From positions 2,790,001 to 2,854,000 of the forward strand of contig JAGMVK010000001.1 of assembly GCA_020747065.1 (NCBI GenBank): DNA of 64,000 nt, in the 5' to 3' direction. The stretch is from Cadophora sp. MPI-SDFR-AT-0126. Taxonomy: Eukaryota; Ascomycota; Leotiomycetes; Helotiales; Ploettnerulaceae. The notes under the pieces were generated by a model. It was not told the DNA's origin. It saw nothing but the letters and a program-made list of their open reading frames with translations, and did no database searches. Below, one piece after another: positions 48,673 to 60,617 of this stretch (position 1 is the first letter of the stretch; the number at the start of each line of letters is the position of its first letter). The position numbers and the translations under genes were made by a program.

Positions 48673-50130
48673 GAGTTCTCAAAATTGTCATCGGAAGGTA
48701 GATCCTTCATGATTGACTTCCAATCATTCATTGTTTTGTGTCAATTTGATATTGCATTCGAACTGTGCATATTGCCTTGCTTTACCTTTACGATCAATGA
48801 CGAAAGTACCGAGTTCCTAATTCGACATACACAACAAACTTTTCCTTTTCTTTTTTTCTCTGGGGGCGTCCAATGCCTGAAATGGAGGAGATCGGCTTGG
48901 AGTATGATTGTGTCGCAGCCATGAATTGTATTCATGGCTCATTTAGGTCGGCCGGGTTGGGGTTCTCGTTCGTTTCGGCGCCACCTATTTGCTCGCCTAG
49001 CTTCAGGGCAGTCTGCATGAGACGGATGAGAGAGGCTCTTTTGATAGGAAGGAAATTGCTAAGATATGAATACAACAACCAGCCTGGATTGCGAGGTATG
49101 AGGGGATGAGGGTCTGGCTTTTACATTTCGGAGCTGGTATGGTGGATTAGCATAGCCTTTTGGCTGATAGATGAAATGAGATATACTTTTGCATTGCACT
49201 TGTTGTCTTGTGGTCAATGTGATTTCAAGACTGATAAGCAGAGAGCAGTATGCTTGCGGTGATAGTTCAACTATCGATTTACATGAGGAGACTATCTTCA
49301 AGACAATGTAAAAGTCTACGGGCTCTGGTGACGGTAAATCTCCTTGTAGTATGCCAGGGATAAGGCTTAGGGGAGATTCCGTGATCCTTGTTGTGTTTGT
49401 CGGTGCAGCTGAGTGGAAGTGTGGAAGATTGTGACATCTACTAATGCCTCTTTCCAGGCTGTTGTCCTGCATCAAGGTGGGAAGTGTTGAAATCGAGCTG
49501 AAGACCGGTGGCTTCTCGACAGTTCAACAGGAGCACTGGCAAGATTTCAGCACATGTAGGAATCGACCAAGACTTGTCGAAGATGGTTTTGTTGGAGCTA
49601 TGTTTGGTGTTCGCTTGACGATGAACTGAGGATCGGCATAGCTGTTGCCCAAGTCTAAGGTTTGATGTTGTTGAGATTGATGTACACATTGAAGTAGGTG
49701 CATGTCCAGGTATTAGAAGCAGCATCTCAGGTCATGTGGTTATTGATATCAAGGATTGAATAAAATCAATAAATGTAAGATTTTCCTCCGCGCTGGTGGT
49801 TCTCCGGGTTGAACCTGCGAGGAAGAGATTGCATTGGCTGGAGGTCATTTCATAGGTCACACCAGTACAAATATGAGATTACAGCTCATGGTAGAAGCCC
49901 GAGGGTATTCTGCAAAAGCTAGCAAATAAATTCTTCTGGCTATGACAGTATGATCCCTACCTAACTTGTTTACTGTTGTTGTTATTCAAAAGAGTTGGGA
50001 GACACATGACGGCCCCTCGACTCAGTTGTTTGCACCTCCGTCTTCTCTCACGCTAATTTAATCGATTGGTTCCTGACGGCCGCAAACACAATCCCTCCCC
50101 ACCATTTAAAGCTTGGTGGTCCAGCCTCGA
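48673..50130. other. intergenic, contains 3' hairpin
   Basis: 1.46 kb between two same-strand genes. A perfect 10-bp hairpin lies at 48917-48939. No further gene is supported; a G/C-mixed frame at 49059-49475 is not recognisable. Confidence 0.4.
48917..48939. repeat. perfect 10-bp hairpin after the Gln-rich gene
   Basis: AGCCATGAAT (48917-48926), a 3-nt loop, then ATTCATGGCT (48930-48939). The arms are exact reverse complements. It sits about 245 bp after the stop, likely inside the 3' UTR. Confidence 0.7.
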
Positions 50131-51432
50131 ATGATGGCCGGTGCAGAAGCAGACGCAGACCAAAACAACACCGAAGACCTTCCCCGTCTTCGTGGTCGAG
50201 CTCGCAGCAGGAACGTCTCGATCAACCCATTAGATTGCCCTCTTAACTTTGAAGAAGAGAAGCTTGCCATCCTTATCCGCCACATTCAACAGGCCGACGC
50301 TGCCACCGCGAAGGATCGTGCTGAAGCTCAAGCTCGATCTGACTCTGTTGCTTCCACTGCCTCTCGTCGATCTGCTTCCATCACCAAGTCTCCTGCCTCT
50401 GCTCGCGTCAGAGATCAATCCCTCGACTCTCCACGACTAGTACTCTCTACAAAGATGAACTACCAGAACTACATCGACTCTCCTGGCGGTTCCGGCTCCA
50501 ACCCCCGTCAAGCTCCTCCTTCCCCTTCTCAAGGTATGCCTAATGGTATTAACGGCGGCATGGGAATGGGCGGTGGAATGGTTGGCTACCCAACCCCAGC
50601 TGGTCACCAATCTGATCTCAATTATGTCATGTCCATGGTGGAGGAGCTTTCGTCGGTGCTGAAGACAAATGCGGCTCTTACCGCTGGTGTGGTTGACAAG
50701 ATGGGCAAGGTCCGCCTGAAGGCTCAGCACCTAAATCTCACGAACGACGAGTTGGTTGCTGTGGTTGCTTCTGAGCTCAATGGTGAGCGGAACCTGCTCA
50801 ATTGTACGAGGTTGTGCTAATCATAGCTACAGAGGATTCGAAGAATCTCGAGAAGGAGAATTCCGAGTTACGCAAGGCACTGGAGTTGTCCGATTACGAC
50901 AAGAGGGAGAACTTCAAGCTCGCCGTCCACGGAGCCAATATACTTGCAGATATCACCGAGAAGATGCACCGTTACAAGGAACAACATGAGATCGATACCC
51001 TGGCGTGGCACACAAACTACCGACAACAGTTAGAGCACGAGCGTGAGGAGAACCTCAAGCTTCGCTGTCAAGTCGATGACATGAAGGCTGCTGCTTGCCG
51101 TGCTAATTGTCACCTCCGTGATATGCGACGCTACCTCACTGACCATGATGAGTTGAATGAGCTTCGCATTCAGAACACCCAGTACCGTCAAGAGCGCCGT
51201 TTCTGGAAGCGAAAAGCCCTACCATTGATCCCAGATGACGACTCTGAGTATGTGCAATTTCTAATACCCTCTCAATTATATGAGCTAACATTGCTATAGG
51301 TGGTCCGATGATGATGACCTCGTTGACCCAGAGGAGAAGAAGCGTTTGGCTGCTGCTCTCGCAGAGAAAAACCGCAAAGACAAGGATGCAGAGGGTGGCG
51401 GCGAGGGACAGGGTGTGACTGCTACCGCTTAG
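50131..51432 (+). CDS. coiled-coil protein of unknown function
   Basis: Exons 50131-50782, 50827-51247 and 51300-51432 (401 aa); a second ATG follows directly at 50134. I do not recognise a named family. The N-terminal 100 residues are Ser/Arg/Ala-rich (LRGRARSRNVSINPLDCPLN, ASTASRRSASITKSPASARV). A Gly/Met-rich spacer follows (GINGGMGMGGGMVGYPTP), then an extended helical coiled coil from about residue 175: LNYVMSMVEELSSVLKTNAA, EDSKNLEKENSELRKALELS, HGANILADITEKMHRYKEQH, then DHDELNELRIQNTQYRQERR. It ends with an acidic SEWSDDDDLVDPEEKKR segment and a charged tail. No transmembrane segment. Architecture suggests a structural or spindle/septation/polarity scaffold; that is speculation. Splice junctions are canonical and frame-consistent. 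Confidence 0.85.
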
Positions 51433-51884
51433 GTGGTTTGGCATTACGAACACTTCTCATACGGGCTTTGCACGCATTTTTCGGAGTTGACGGCGTCCAC
51501 GGACGATACCCAGGAGATTTGATTTTTATTGCATGTTGGACTATTTGCCAGCGTCAGGCCCTGAGCTTTGGGATTATACATGGTTGAAGGGTGAATACGT
51601 ACTAGCATAGGCGCTGAGTACATGATAACAAGTATGAAGAGCAGTCTTTCCGATTTTGAGGTTGCCTCATTCTGCGTGATATGGACTTTATATGGTGCTG
51701 CTGGTACCTGGATACACTTCATGCATCCTAACATTGAAAGAAAACGTTCAGCTTGACTAACTCACTATAGGATACATATCGGGCTTTAAAAATGACCATG
51801 CGTGGTGCCTTTTCTCATGAAACCTAGATCTCCCTACTCACCAGCATCGCTCATATCTTTCAATGCTAACTCACACCGATGCCT
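51433..51884. other. intergenic between convergent coiled-coil and SDR genes
   Basis: 452 bp between two 3' ends; nothing recognisable. Confidence 0.4.
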
Positions 51885-52820
51885 TCAAAGCTTTCCAGCA
51901 CCCTTCTCAACCATCACCTTAAACGCACTCTGCCTTTCCCTCTCCCACCCATCATAACTCATCTTCGCCGTCCCCACCGCAACATCCGTCTCCCCCTTAC
52001 ACAAACCCTTCCATGCCTCCTCCGTAAACTCAATCAACGGCATCCCGAAGCTTCCCCCATCCTTCAAGTCAGGCTGGTGCTTGCTATCATGCAACTCCGT
52101 CTGCACAGCCGGCGGCAGGATCTCAATCACGCGGACGTCGCCATCTGTGGACGATTTCAACTGCTCTCTTAAACACATAATCAGATGGTGCATTGCTGCT
52201 TTGCTGGCGCAGTAGTTGGGGCAGCGAAGGATGGGCACGAGTGCTAGGCCGGAGGTGGTGAAGATTAGACTTGTGGGTTTGCTGCTGGATATTGAAAGGG
52301 TGCGGAGGTGCGGGACGAAGGCCGTAGTGAAATGGATGGGGGAGAGGTAGTTGGTAGTTAGTTCTGTGGTGACCTGGGTGAGGTCGATGGTTTGAGGGGA
52401 GGTGAAGTCGAGGCGGCGCTGGATACCGGAATTGAGTATTACGCTGGAGAGAGTGGGGTGGGCTGTTGTTATTCTGAAGAAGAGAGTGAGTGGGTAGTCA
52501 GGTAAACAAAACAAGGTGATTAATGAAGTAGATGTAGATATCAAACGTCGCCGACTCGATCTCAACACCCAAGTTTATTAAAACGTTTATACGTACTCCT
52601 CCACAAACCTCGGGATCTTCTCCAAGTCATTGACATCGAATTTATGAATCGACACCTTTTCTTTCCCGTGTTTCTGCTGTAGCTGATTCAAGTTCTCTTG
52701 TCGTCGTCCAACAGCTATCACGCGTGAGCCGTTCGAGATCAATTTCTCGGCGAGAGCGAGCCCGATTCCGGATGTTGCACCTAGGACGAGGACGGTTTCG
52801 TAGGGGAAGTCGTGAGTCAT
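51885..52820 (-). CDS. short-chain dehydrogenase/reductase
   Basis: Classical SDR, an NAD(P)-dependent oxidoreductase. Exon 1 is 52820-52597 and exon 2 is 52473-51885 across a 123-nt intron (270 aa). The cofactor motif is VLVLGATSGIGLALAEKL (TGxxxGxG type), followed by ISNGSRVIAVGRRQENL, suggesting NADP through the Arg pair. HKFDVNDLEK corresponds to the adenine-ring D-V motif and VILNSGIQ to NNAG. The catalytic segment is LIFTTSGLALVPI and YCASKAAMHHLIMCLREQL, with Tyr and Lys of YxxxK; the Ser lies in TTSGLA. VRVIEILPPAVQTELHD is the post-catalytic PG-like region. The length is typical, close to yeast/fungal DltE-like SDRs. Substrate not deducible. Confidence 0.88.
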
Positions 52821-53682
52821 GGCGAAGGGTCGAGTCAAATTTCAATTGTAGGTGTGAGTGGATTTTGGAGGTGAGTAAGTGCTGAGACTGCCAAAATACC
52901 GAATCTGGGGAAATTCAATTTCTTTAAAGCTCGAAGCAGGAGATAGCTATCGGATTTAAGAGACCCGAACACCAAGGGGAAGGTAGAGTGGTGCTTTTTG
53001 TATTGTCTACATAAAGCTAAATATCATGATCTCATCATGTTGGGAGGGGATAGCTACATCGCTTGTACCGTTCCAAACCCCTTGCAACCCTGTTCTCGGC
53101 TTGTCTTTGCGGCAATAGCAGATCCTGTGGGAAATTACTGATAGGTTACTGCCCTGTGTCGGCTACAGGAGCAATGGCCATGTCGTTGCTTGTCATGTTT
53201 GGTTTGGAACTTGTAATCTGTTATCCTAAGACCGAATTAAGCGAAGAGTAGAGTAATCAGGCACAACATGTTGGAAGACGGCTAGGTTTTCCATTTCAAA
53301 GGGGCGCGCTATCGGTCACAAATTAGATCTCGGGAGACGAACGGTCCGAGAGAAGACGAAGCAGCCCATGCGGTGTTGAAGACCCGATTGGGATATGGAA
53401 TCCATCTCAAGTGCAGCCGTCTTGCATGTGAAGTTGGACGCAAAATAATCATATTTACAACTTTATTACTGCTTATTGCTAATTCCAATCCTAACCAACG
53501 CCTTGCCATCCAAGCAAAAAATACACTGGTATCAAAGCCCCTCTAAGCATGCACAGCGGCCCCTTATTCACAAACCCAAAACAAAATGTACAAAGCTGAA
53601 TCACATCTCCCAAACGAGACGTAAGACCGTCGACATCATTAAATAAGTACATTAACATCTGTAATAGAACAGTCTTAGTCTT
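52821..53682. other. intergenic, SDR promoter and MFS 3' flank
   Basis: 862 bp, with the SDR promoter on the left. No gene is supported; frames of 60-65 codons are not recognisable. Confidence 0.4.
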
Positions 53683-55927
53683 TCAGACATTCTTATCCGC
53701 ATTCGCTCGTGATTCGACCTTCTCAGTCGGAGCTGGATTATCATCCTCTTCGCTGACTGGTTCCATTGGCTTGGTGGGTGCGAAAGCACTCTTGCGTCTG
53801 ATCTTTGCGCCGTACTTATAGAAGATAACGGGGATCGGTACCAAAACGAGTGCAACACAGCCAAGAAGTGTTCCCGTCCAATTGACTTTGAGAGCTGCGA
53901 ACATGTACTGAGAAAACAGTGGGAACCCAGCTCCTGCCAGAGATCGGAGAAAGGTGTTGGCGGCAATGGCTGAGGCCGCGAACATTAGGTAAGCATCCAC
54001 AAGGTAGTTGAGAGATTGTAAGAAAATGGTCAAGAGACCAAATCCGGTGAGAAGACCAGAAAGGGTCGGCACGATCCAGTGGATAGACTCTTTGTAGCCA
54101 CTCCAGCCTTTTTGATCGTCAGTTTTATGTAAGATATCAAAGAGCGTGATCATCACTTACCGAACCAAAACAAACCGCCTGCGAAAGCCAATCCTCCAAG
54201 GATGACGGGAGGCAGACGCCATTCGGGAATGGGAACACCATTATTGGCAAGTAGCTTTCTGTTATAGCTTGGCTGGGTGAGAGCTACGTAAAGACCTCCA
54301 ATGATTTGTCCTATGATCACTGCAGGTTGTCAGCATTGTTGTTTTCAAGCGCACTACAAGCTCTCGCCAAAGTCGACCGAGAGTTCAACAGGCAAGAGGT
54401 TCGGCTGACTTACTGCCAAAGTAGGGAAGTCCTCCTACACCTCCAGACATGCCATGAATTTGCTGAAAGACGATAGGGTATGCTGTCAGAAATAGGTAGA
54501 GAAGACCGTAGATGAAAGCCATGTAGATAGATAGCAGCAGGACAATAGGCTCTGTGACCAGTAGTCGCATGGGACGGGAAAAATTCTTGGTGATCAGCTC
54601 GCGGAAGTCGATTTCTATTTCCTCTTGTTTGGCGTGGATCCCCCAGTTCTTGGTTCTTCGACGCAACTCCGCTGCTTTGCTGACTAGTAGAATAGGGGGG
54701 TAGGTTTCCTCCAAAAAGAAAAGATCCAATAGGAATGCCACAGCACCCATTATCGCAACGAGCCTCAAAACTGTCAACAAAAGTTTGCGAATCATGATAT
54801 TTGTACATACCATTCAGTCCATCTCCATCCAAGATGAGATTCGACAATAAAGCCACCAATGAAAGGCGCGAGAAGTGGTCCAGTGAAGACAGTCATCGAG
54901 AATACAGTGATGGCCAATCCACGGGTCCTGTTATCGAACATATCAGAGAACACGGCTGCAACGACTGCTAGCGGGCATGCTCCAAAGATACCTATATGCA
55001 TGTCAGACTTTAAAGCCGACGGAGCAGACGCTAATTGTACTAACCTCCCCAGAAACGGCACAGCAGAATCGTTTGCAGGTCCTTCCCCGCAGCAACAGCA
55101 ATTTGGAAAATCGTAAACCCAAACATGGAGATGACCAGAGGGAGTCGTCGGCCCTTCAATTCGGAGAGTGGTGCCCAGAAAACCGGCCCAAGGGCGAATC
55201 CAAGAACATAGAACGATAACCCAAGAAGTCCTACTTCAGTTGAAACATGGTATTGCGCTGCGACAGTGCGGGTTGCCGTAGAGAAAATGGAGGATGTGAA
55301 TGCTGATACCAATGTAGTGTAACCAAGCATGATGGCTGTGAGGACTCTTGAATTGGCAGTTAGCAAATATATTCGGAAAGTTCTTAGATCAATTGTGATA
55401 AGCATTTCAATGAATGAAAGACAATCCCCCTGCTCCCGCAATCCAATTGATCATGTAGGGCAGATGCGATGGAGTGGTTGAGCATCAATGGCGAGAACTT
55501 ACTTCTTTCGCATAGGCCAATTCTGGGCGTGCAGAGGGTCGTCGGGCCCATCGAACTCTACGACGTATTCCTCTTGCGCCGGAAGAAGGGGAGGGTATGG
55601 CTTGCCCAGACCCATTTCAGGAAGAGGTCTCTTACTCTCCCTACTCTTCCCCGTCAAGCTGCGACCGACGGTGCCCGTATGCTGGCTCCTTGCGGTCTGA
55701 ATTCGACTAAGCACTGTAGGATGTCTTTCCAGGTCGCGCTGTGTCGAAGCCCTACTCAAAATTCTCTCCCTTCTTACGACGGAAGCTTCAGAGGACGAGG
55801 TCGAGCTCGAAGAAGCTGTAGGAATTCGTTCGATTTCATGGCTAGGTCGTCCTGGAGGTGTGTTGATGAACCTTTCTGGGGACGCATCCCGTTCGTTCCT
55901 CTCCATAGCAATATCTGCTTCATTCAT
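53683..55927 (-). CDS. MFS multidrug / polyamine-type transporter (DHA1)
   Basis: Twelve-helix H+ antiporter of the DHA1 drug-efflux group at the plasma membrane. Exons: 55927-55503, 55346-55045, 54991-54811, 54763-54414, 54319-54161, 54107-53683 (613 aa). A 130-residue Ser/Arg-rich cytosolic N-terminus precedes [14 protein letters not shown], the usual entry to TM1 in this group. Landmarks: [20 protein letters not shown] (motif A region), [40 protein letters not shown] (motif C type), [19 protein letters not shown], then [18 protein letters not shown] and [18 protein letters not shown]. The exon 3/4 acceptor is an unusual GAG at 54764 (TTTTGAG, then G-CTC): the nearer CAG would break the frame. 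The C-terminal tail is charged. Closest in type to fluconazole/polyamine transporters; the actual substrate is unknown. Confidence 0.9.
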
Positions 55928-57153
55928 GATTGTGAATGGGCGGGCTTGGATCAGTCCGGGTGCTGAAATGGTAAGAATACCTTTACTTGCAAAAAGTTGA
56001 AGGACTAAAAGTGGTGGGCAAGGCTATTGTATTTATTTGGGGGATTGGGATCGGACTCGACCCAAGCAACCTCCGTCTAGCTCGTATGCACGATGATTAA
56101 GCCAATTGAGTGTTGACCCCACCTAGCCCACCCCAGCAGCCCTAGTCCTGCCGGCCACGAGTGGATTGACAGGCCAGGCCAGGACAGGTCATCGAGGCCC
56201 CTGCTACTTACTGTAGTAGTTGGGCAGGAAGACAAAAAAAAAACACACGAAGCGGCTGGATCCGTCAAAATGGGTTATGCAATAGAGTTAAGTTATGCTT
56301 GAGCTGAGAAATGCGTGTATGTTTGTCTGTATGTATTGATGAATTGAGATGCATAGAAAAAGGGGAGAAACAGCAAGGCCTTCTACGCAAAGCCGGGAAC
56401 GAACGATTGATGAGCCATACATACAATACTACTTACTGTGTGTATGTATCCTGTACATGCATGCATGCATGCATGCATTTCTGTTTTGTTTTGTTGACGA
56501 AACTACGTCATGATTTCCCATCCAGTCACATAGATGGAACGCCACGCCAAGCTTTGCCACGCCTCGGGGAGAGAAAGAAGGAAAACGAAACACACCCAAA
56601 TCTCGTTGAACCCAGAGCCGAGAAAAATTCGATATTGACTTTGACTGTAATTTTCAACCCCTTACGCCGTAAGCCGAAAGGCCGACTCCATAATGGAAAC
56701 AATCGGCCAGTCGGCAAGTCGGCGATAGCGACAGTACCTTGCTTGCCACGGCACTACGGCAGAGACAAGCATTTGTTTTCTCCGTTTTTATGCGAGGTGT
56801 GGATGCAATACTGCAAACCCATCTAACTACTAATAATCATGAATAGGGCGCTATTAAAGGGGGAGCAAGAGGCCGGTATGTCCGCTTGAAGATCCCGAAA
56901 ATAGACGCGGCGTTGGATTGGCGGGTCGATATGGAAAATCAATTTCCAATGAGAAGAGAAATGTTTCGAACTCTCACGCATCAGAATGGCGACCCCTCAT
57001 TAGCTGCTGTATAGCTTGCAATCACGCTCTGCATGGATTCATGCTTAGAACTCATCTATAGCTAACTGCTGTTGTATTGGTAACAATTGCTCTGATGCTT
57101 CTCAAAAGGGGCATCAATGACTGCACAATTCTAAGCTAGCAAATGGATCAGGC
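55928..57153. other. intergenic between two MFS genes
   Basis: 1.23 kb with the promoter of the DHA1 gene at the left and the inositol-transporter 3' flank at the right. It carries a (ATGC)n microsatellite. A 171-codon frame (56311-56826) spans the microsatellite and is not recognisable. Confidence 0.4.
56457..56478. repeat. ATGC microsatellite
   Basis: Five and a half units of ATGC in perfect tandem. Because ATGC repeats are self-complementary, the stretch can fold on itself. Confidence 0.8.
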
Positions 57154-59026
57154 TCACTGTTCCTCTTGTACTCTCCTCAAGCTCTCCTTCACTCCCCACC
57201 CATCTGCCAGTAACGCACTTGTCTCTTCCAGACTCAAGCCCTTCGTCTCTGGATATATGCACAGTATACAGATCCAGCCTGCAATACACACCACAGAATA
57301 GATGACGAATGTCCAAGGAGGTGTAAAGAACACCATCATTGGTAAGAAGGTCAGTCCAACAATAAAGTTGGCGCCCCAATTCGTGCTCGTGCTGATGCCA
57401 GAGCCGAGAGAACGAACATTCAACGGAAAAAGTTCGCTCTGCATCCAAGGAACATTGCCCAGACCTAGAGCGTACGCTCCTACGTATAGCATGATACTGG
57501 CAAGGACTAACATGGACGCTGTTCGTTCAGAGAGAGGAATCTCTTCGTGAGCTGCTGCAGAGACGGTAGGTTCCACCGATAAGAAGTCCGATGGCAGTCG
57601 AATAAACAGAAAGCCCAAAGCACACAAAAGCAGGCCAATTGCCATGATTGGAATCGAGGAGAGGAGTATCCTTCGTCTCCCGATTCGGTCAATGAGAAAT
57701 AACGCTGCACAAGTCATGACGAAATTTGTCACAGCGACGACGAGAGATGTCAACGTCGGGCTTTCGAACCCCAGAATCGTGAAGATAGTGGCTGAGAAGT
57801 ACATCAGGGAGTTCTATTTTAATCAGCCGAGGGATAAACATGCGAGAAGAGACACCTACAAATCCGCAGAGTTGTTGTAGCCCCTGTAATAAACAGGCAA
57901 TTGTCAACGCTCGTCGGTTGCCAGGTATTCGGAACAGCCCTGCCCAATTGTCCTTCGCAGCAACGAACCAAGAGCTACGTTCCTTTTTCGTCTGACCTCT
58001 CTGCCTCCCCCTCTTAGCCTCCTCTTCCTCTCGAACTTCTTCCTCGATTCCCTTTAGGACATGTTCGGCAATCTGTAGTATTTCACTGCCAGAGCCGAAT
58101 ACCTTGCTCAGTACTCGTCTAGCCTCATCGTGCTTGTTCACCATGACAAGCCATCTTGGAGTCTCTGGCATAACAGCCATTGTAAGCACTGTACACGGGT
58201 CAGTATTAATTGATCAGTTGGATTCAAAGTAAGGGCATGTTTGAGCTGGGCCTGGACATCAAGCCTTCCGAAGCAGTTGCAAGAGAAAACATTTCGAATG
58301 TGACTAACTTTGAACGCCCGCAGGCACTGCTCCCAAACCAACAATCCACCTCCAAGCCGTATTCTCGTTTCCCCATTGCACGAAAAGCCATCCCACCACA
58401 TAAGCCACCACCTGCCCTAGTGTGATGAATAGGACATTCAGTGTCATCAATCGACCTCGGAAAGGAGCAGGTGAGAGCTCCGAAATGTATAAAGGTGCCG
58501 CAAAGCTTCCAGCGCCAACGGCTATTCCCACTATAGATCTACCTCCGATCATCATGGGTACCGTAGAAGCTACTGCTTGAGCAACGGCTCCAATTATGAA
58601 AGCTACATCGGCCAAAAGTACAACCTGTTTCCTACCAAGGCGGTCCGCGAGCACACCTGATACTGGCGATACCAACAATGCAAACAATGCAGTAGCAGAA
58701 GTTATGAGAGACTTGTCCACGGTTGTCAAGGAATGCCCGAGGGAGCTGTTAATCGAGACAAGCGTCGCGGATATAACACCTGTGTCGTCTAAGAAATGTC
58801 AGCAGAGCCCAAGTGCACAGAATCTTCTTCAGAACTGACAGCCAAATAGCAAGCCACTGATACCAGCAGAGAATGTCAATAGCCACACGAAGCTTCCGGG
58901 ATTCCTCAGATTCTTCTCAAGCAGCAGGGAGACGTCGTTCAAGTCCACGTCTGGGTTGTCCTCGGCATCTTCAGCATCTTCAGCAGATGCATGGCGCATT
59001 AATGGTTGCTCAGCCGAGTCTGCCAT
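57154..59026 (-). CDS. MFS sugar-porter family, myo-inositol transporter type
   Basis: H+-coupled sugar/polyol transporter at the plasma membrane; the closest recognisable type is myo-inositol (Itr1/Itr2). Exons 59026-58840, 58788-58309, 58188-57860 and 57813-57154 (551 aa). The N-terminus is acidic and cytosolic. Motifs in order: GISGLLFGYDTGVISATLVS, VSPVSGVLADRLGRKQVVLL, GRSIVGIAVGAGSFAAPLYI, ELSPAPFRGR, MPETPRWLV, QGLQQLCGFNSLMYFSATIF (typical of inositol porters), NFVMTCAALFLIDRIGRRR, GNVPWMQSELFPLNVRSLG and YPETKGLSLEE. All signatures of the family are intact. The exon 1 donor is GTCAGT. The central loop contains a basic and acidic stretch (EEEVREEEEAKRGRQRGQ). Inositol specificity is inferred from overall similarity. 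Confidence 0.9.
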
Positions 59027-60617
59027 ATTTGCGAGCTTTATCGAACCCGGCGCCGTAGTTAGTAGAGGTGGATGGCTCGGGCGCCATCGACGAGTCTTCT
59101 GTTATTGAAGGTTGGAAGTTGCGAGGGGCATTTGGATCTTTGTTGCATGGTGCCAAGTCCAGCCGTGCGTAAGGCTGGCAGGGAGGAAAGCTTATGTAAT
59201 TCTTCTGCCCTCGATCTTCACAACTGCGATACTAGACAACTTCCATTGGTGATTGTTGAGACGACCAACATCCATGATCAGAACATCTTCTATTGTTCAT
59301 GGCTCACTATATGACGTCGAAACCAGGTTGCTAAAGTCGGATTCAGAATGCGAGTTATCAACAATGCTGAGTTGTGCTTTTTCTCCATTATCATTATTTT
59401 ATTCTTTCAATGTTGGGGTTTCCCAATCTATTGTTTCGTTCGTGGGTTTGATGAAGCATCACACCTTGTCTGTTCCAATACAAAATGCGTTCAAGGGTGT
59501 GGACGGGAATTCTTATAAAGAGGATACAGGCTTCTTTCTCGCAAAGAGAAGGCACAGGAGAGTGGTCTATCGTCGTCACTCGGCCAATGGTTCGCCTGTC
59601 CACACCATCTTGCCGCCCTTTCATGTTTGATAATTGCCAGGCTCCAAGGTGCCAAACCGTAAGCACGGCGGATATTTAGAAGTTGGCGATAAACTTCAAG
59701 CGTTTCACTATGACCCTTTTCCTGGTCCTTATCGATGTCTGAACCGCCATTGCTAATGCTCAATACCATGGAGTCGAGTTAAAGATACTTGTAGGCGTCC
59801 AGTTCAGTATACATATCACTTTACCGCATTCATCAAGTCAAAGATCATCACGATCATGATCAGACCCTTCGTTTCCACTCCATCCATTACTGTTTACAGC
59901 CACAATTCATGCCGGCAATGCTCGTATCATTGGACTCGACGCACGACATTCGAGCCGAACTGCTGCGATGCTTATCTTGCATCCCTCTGTGGCCCTCAGA
60001 TTGAGCATGAGGAGACTTTGTTTAAAGTGATCAAATCTCAAATCTCAAGTTGGTAGGCTGGAGACTATGCGAGAGAATGACGTTAATGCCAGAGTTGCGT
60101 GCGCTGGAGGTTCAAGTGAAAGGACTAATAAGGTGAATGTGGCGGAGGTGGGGAGAAGTGAGGTATTCGGCGATGGTAAAGCTGGAAGGAAAATCTCTGT
60201 TATAAGTTGCACGCCCGGGGCTTGTGGCATACGAAGTCGGAGCATCAGTCGTACAATGTATCGGAAGGGTGTTGACGTCAAGCTTATTGAAGAGGCCTTC
60301 GCATGGTAACAGAACCTGATATAGACTTTTCGGATAATTGAGGGCTAAGTTGATAACAAGAAGTCTTGAATAGAGGGATTCAAGGAGTCTTTACCTCTCA
60401 ACCAACACCAGTCCCCTTCTGCCTTATGTATTATCTGCATATGTCAAGCTCCCGAAATGGCGATGAGAATAACTTGGTCTCGAAGGCGGTAATGCTGCAA
60501 AGTTCATAACGATTTCGAAGCATAAAGATATTCTATAGAAGTGTGACCATTTCTAAACTGAATCATGAAGTGGCAGACACTACAGCTGCCCCCCTTCCAT
60601 GAGACAACCTAATTCGC
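59027..60617. other. intergenic, inositol-transporter promoter and IDO 3' flank
   Basis: 1.59 kb with no supported gene. The promoter side has a CGGCGCCG palindrome at 59048-59055, just upstream of the transporter ATG. Frames at 59253-59630 and 60045-60281 are not recognisable. Confidence 0.4.

Noticed and set aside
56311..56826. 171-codon plus-strand frame between the MFS genes
   Set aside because: It spans an ATGC microsatellite (coding an artificial Met/His/Ala/Cys run) and shows no family features.
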